From an uncultured bacterium (lineage in GTDB: Bacteria; Krumholzibacteriota; Krumholzibacteriia; LZORAL124-64-63), in NCBI GenBank assembly GCA_903847545.1, contig CAINDZ010000708.1, positions 1-6,539 on the forward strand: a stretch of 6,539 nt of DNA. Direction: 5' to 3'. The first letter of the stretch is position 1. Every line of letters begins with the position of its first letter. The notes under the pieces were generated by a model. That model had not been told where the DNA came from. It did no database searches and saw only the letters and a list, made by a program, of their open reading frames with translations. Both the position numbers and the translations under genes were made by a program. Shown piece by piece: positions 6,096 to 6,539 of the stretch.

Positions 6096-6539
6096 TCAGG
6101 CCTGGACGAACCTGGCCGCCGGCGCGCCGCAGATCGGGCACTTGGCCGGGGGCGCGCCGAACTCGATGTGCCCGCACACCGGGCACAGGTAGAACTTCTC
6201 CTCGGCCAGGTCCTCGCCGCGCGTCGCCGCTTCCAGTGCGCGGGCGTACAGCTCGGCATGGACGCGCTCGGCCTCGACGGCGAAGCGGAACATGCGGGCG
6301 GCCCGGTGACCCTCGGCCTGCGCCTGCGCCAGCATCGGCGGGTACATCGTCTCGAACTCGTAGGTCTCGCCGCCGATGGCCGCGCGCAGGTTGTCCACCG
6401 TGCCGCCGACGCCGTCGAGGGCCGCGAAGTGGCCCGCGGCGTGGATGCGCTCGGCCTGCGCCGTGGTGCGGAACAGCCGCGCGATGTTCGGGCGGCCCTC
6501 CTTCTCGGCCACCTCGGCGAACGAGGTGTACTTCTGGAA
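6096..6539 (-). CDS. Rubrerythrin family protein, N-terminus cut by the window edge
   Basis: Rubrerythrins are cytoplasmic non-haem diiron proteins that reduce hydrogen peroxide, with electrons entering through a rubredoxin-like Fe(Cys)4 site. The 147 visible residues begin FQKYTSFAEVAEKEG and end RFVQA, with a TGA at 6096-6098. Visible diiron ligands are ExxH in AERIHA (residues 30-33), the E..E of GETYEFETMYP (58-63) and a second ExxH in AERVHAELY (91-94). The rubredoxin-like knuckle is CPVC (119-122), 11 residues, CPIC (134-137). The first helix continues in frame to the window edge and its first glutamate ligand (usually in a GES/GET motif) is outside, so only about 15-20 residues are missing. 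An internal GTG at 6510-6512 is not the start, because upstream residues match the family. The gene converges on the protease gene. Confidence 0.93.
   Translation of the reverse strand, partial: FQKYTSFAEVAEKEGRPNIARLFRTTAQAERIHAAGHFAALDGVGGTVDNLRAAIGGETYEFETMYPPMLAQAQAEGHRAARMFRFAVEAERVHAELYARALEAATRGEDLAEEKFYLCPVCGHIEFGAPPAKCPICGAPAARFVQA

Noticed and set aside
401..6259. Uninterrupted minus-strand open frame of 1952 codons antisense to the protease and running into the rubrerythrin gene
   Set aside because: Its translation is low-complexity (Arg, Val, Gly, Ala, His, Asp) with no recognisable domain. It overlaps two genes with clear families. Such frames arise when the sense gene avoids TTA, CTA and TCA, as high-GC codon use does.
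6510..6512. GTG as start of the rubrerythrin gene
   Set aside because: The frame stays open to the window edge and the nine upstream codons (FQKYTSFAE) match rubrerythrin helix 1, so the true start is outside the window.

Overview
The window is GC-rich (about two thirds G+C by eye, with strong G/C preference at third codon positions). It is dominated by one very long gene for a secreted, multidomain subtilisin-like protease, flanked by the ends of two unrelated genes. The key lineage clue is the protease's C-terminal tail, a FlgD-type Ig-like domain with an NVPNPFNPST motif. Such tails are typical of exported proteins in the FCB superphylum and neighbouring high-GC candidate phyla (Eisenbacteria, Krumholzibacteriota, Latescibacterota and similar). 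A bacterium of that kind is the best guess. This is inference from protein style; there is no rRNA or phylogenetic marker here.

Layout. Bases 1-81 are the last 26 codons of a plus-strand left-handed beta-helix (hexapeptide) acyltransferase. A clear intrinsic terminator (83-111) follows, then a second hairpin (122-152). Bases 160-388 form the leader of the protease gene: an AT-rich patch with a small palindrome, then a GC-rich stretch ending in a G-rich ribosome binding site. The protease gene runs from 389 to 5956 (1855 aa). Its order is signal peptide, inhibitory prodomain, S8 catalytic domain with an intact Asp156/His211/Ser376 triad, fibronectin III-like domain, three repeats of an approximately 435-residue unit, and the FlgD-like tail. 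Each repeat unit contains a short beta-sandwich strip, a charged linker, a large nidogen-like module opening with a conserved GGPD...GYxWxDSD...GGPA motif, and an Ig-like module. Units 1 and 2 also carry a choice-of-anchor-D (ASH-like) module that unit 3 lacks. Two hairpins (5956-5992 and 6007-6041) sit between this gene and a convergent minus-strand rubrerythrin gene (6096-6539), which runs off the right edge.

The three genes do not form a pathway. The acyltransferase is separated from the protease by a terminator, and the rubrerythrin (cytoplasmic peroxide defence) is transcribed toward the protease. I see no mobile element, CRISPR, tRNA or rRNA. The most interesting content lies inside the protease: its exactly spaced unit repeats, a cysteine pair that appears and disappears together with the ASH-like module, and lysines concentrated in three linkers.
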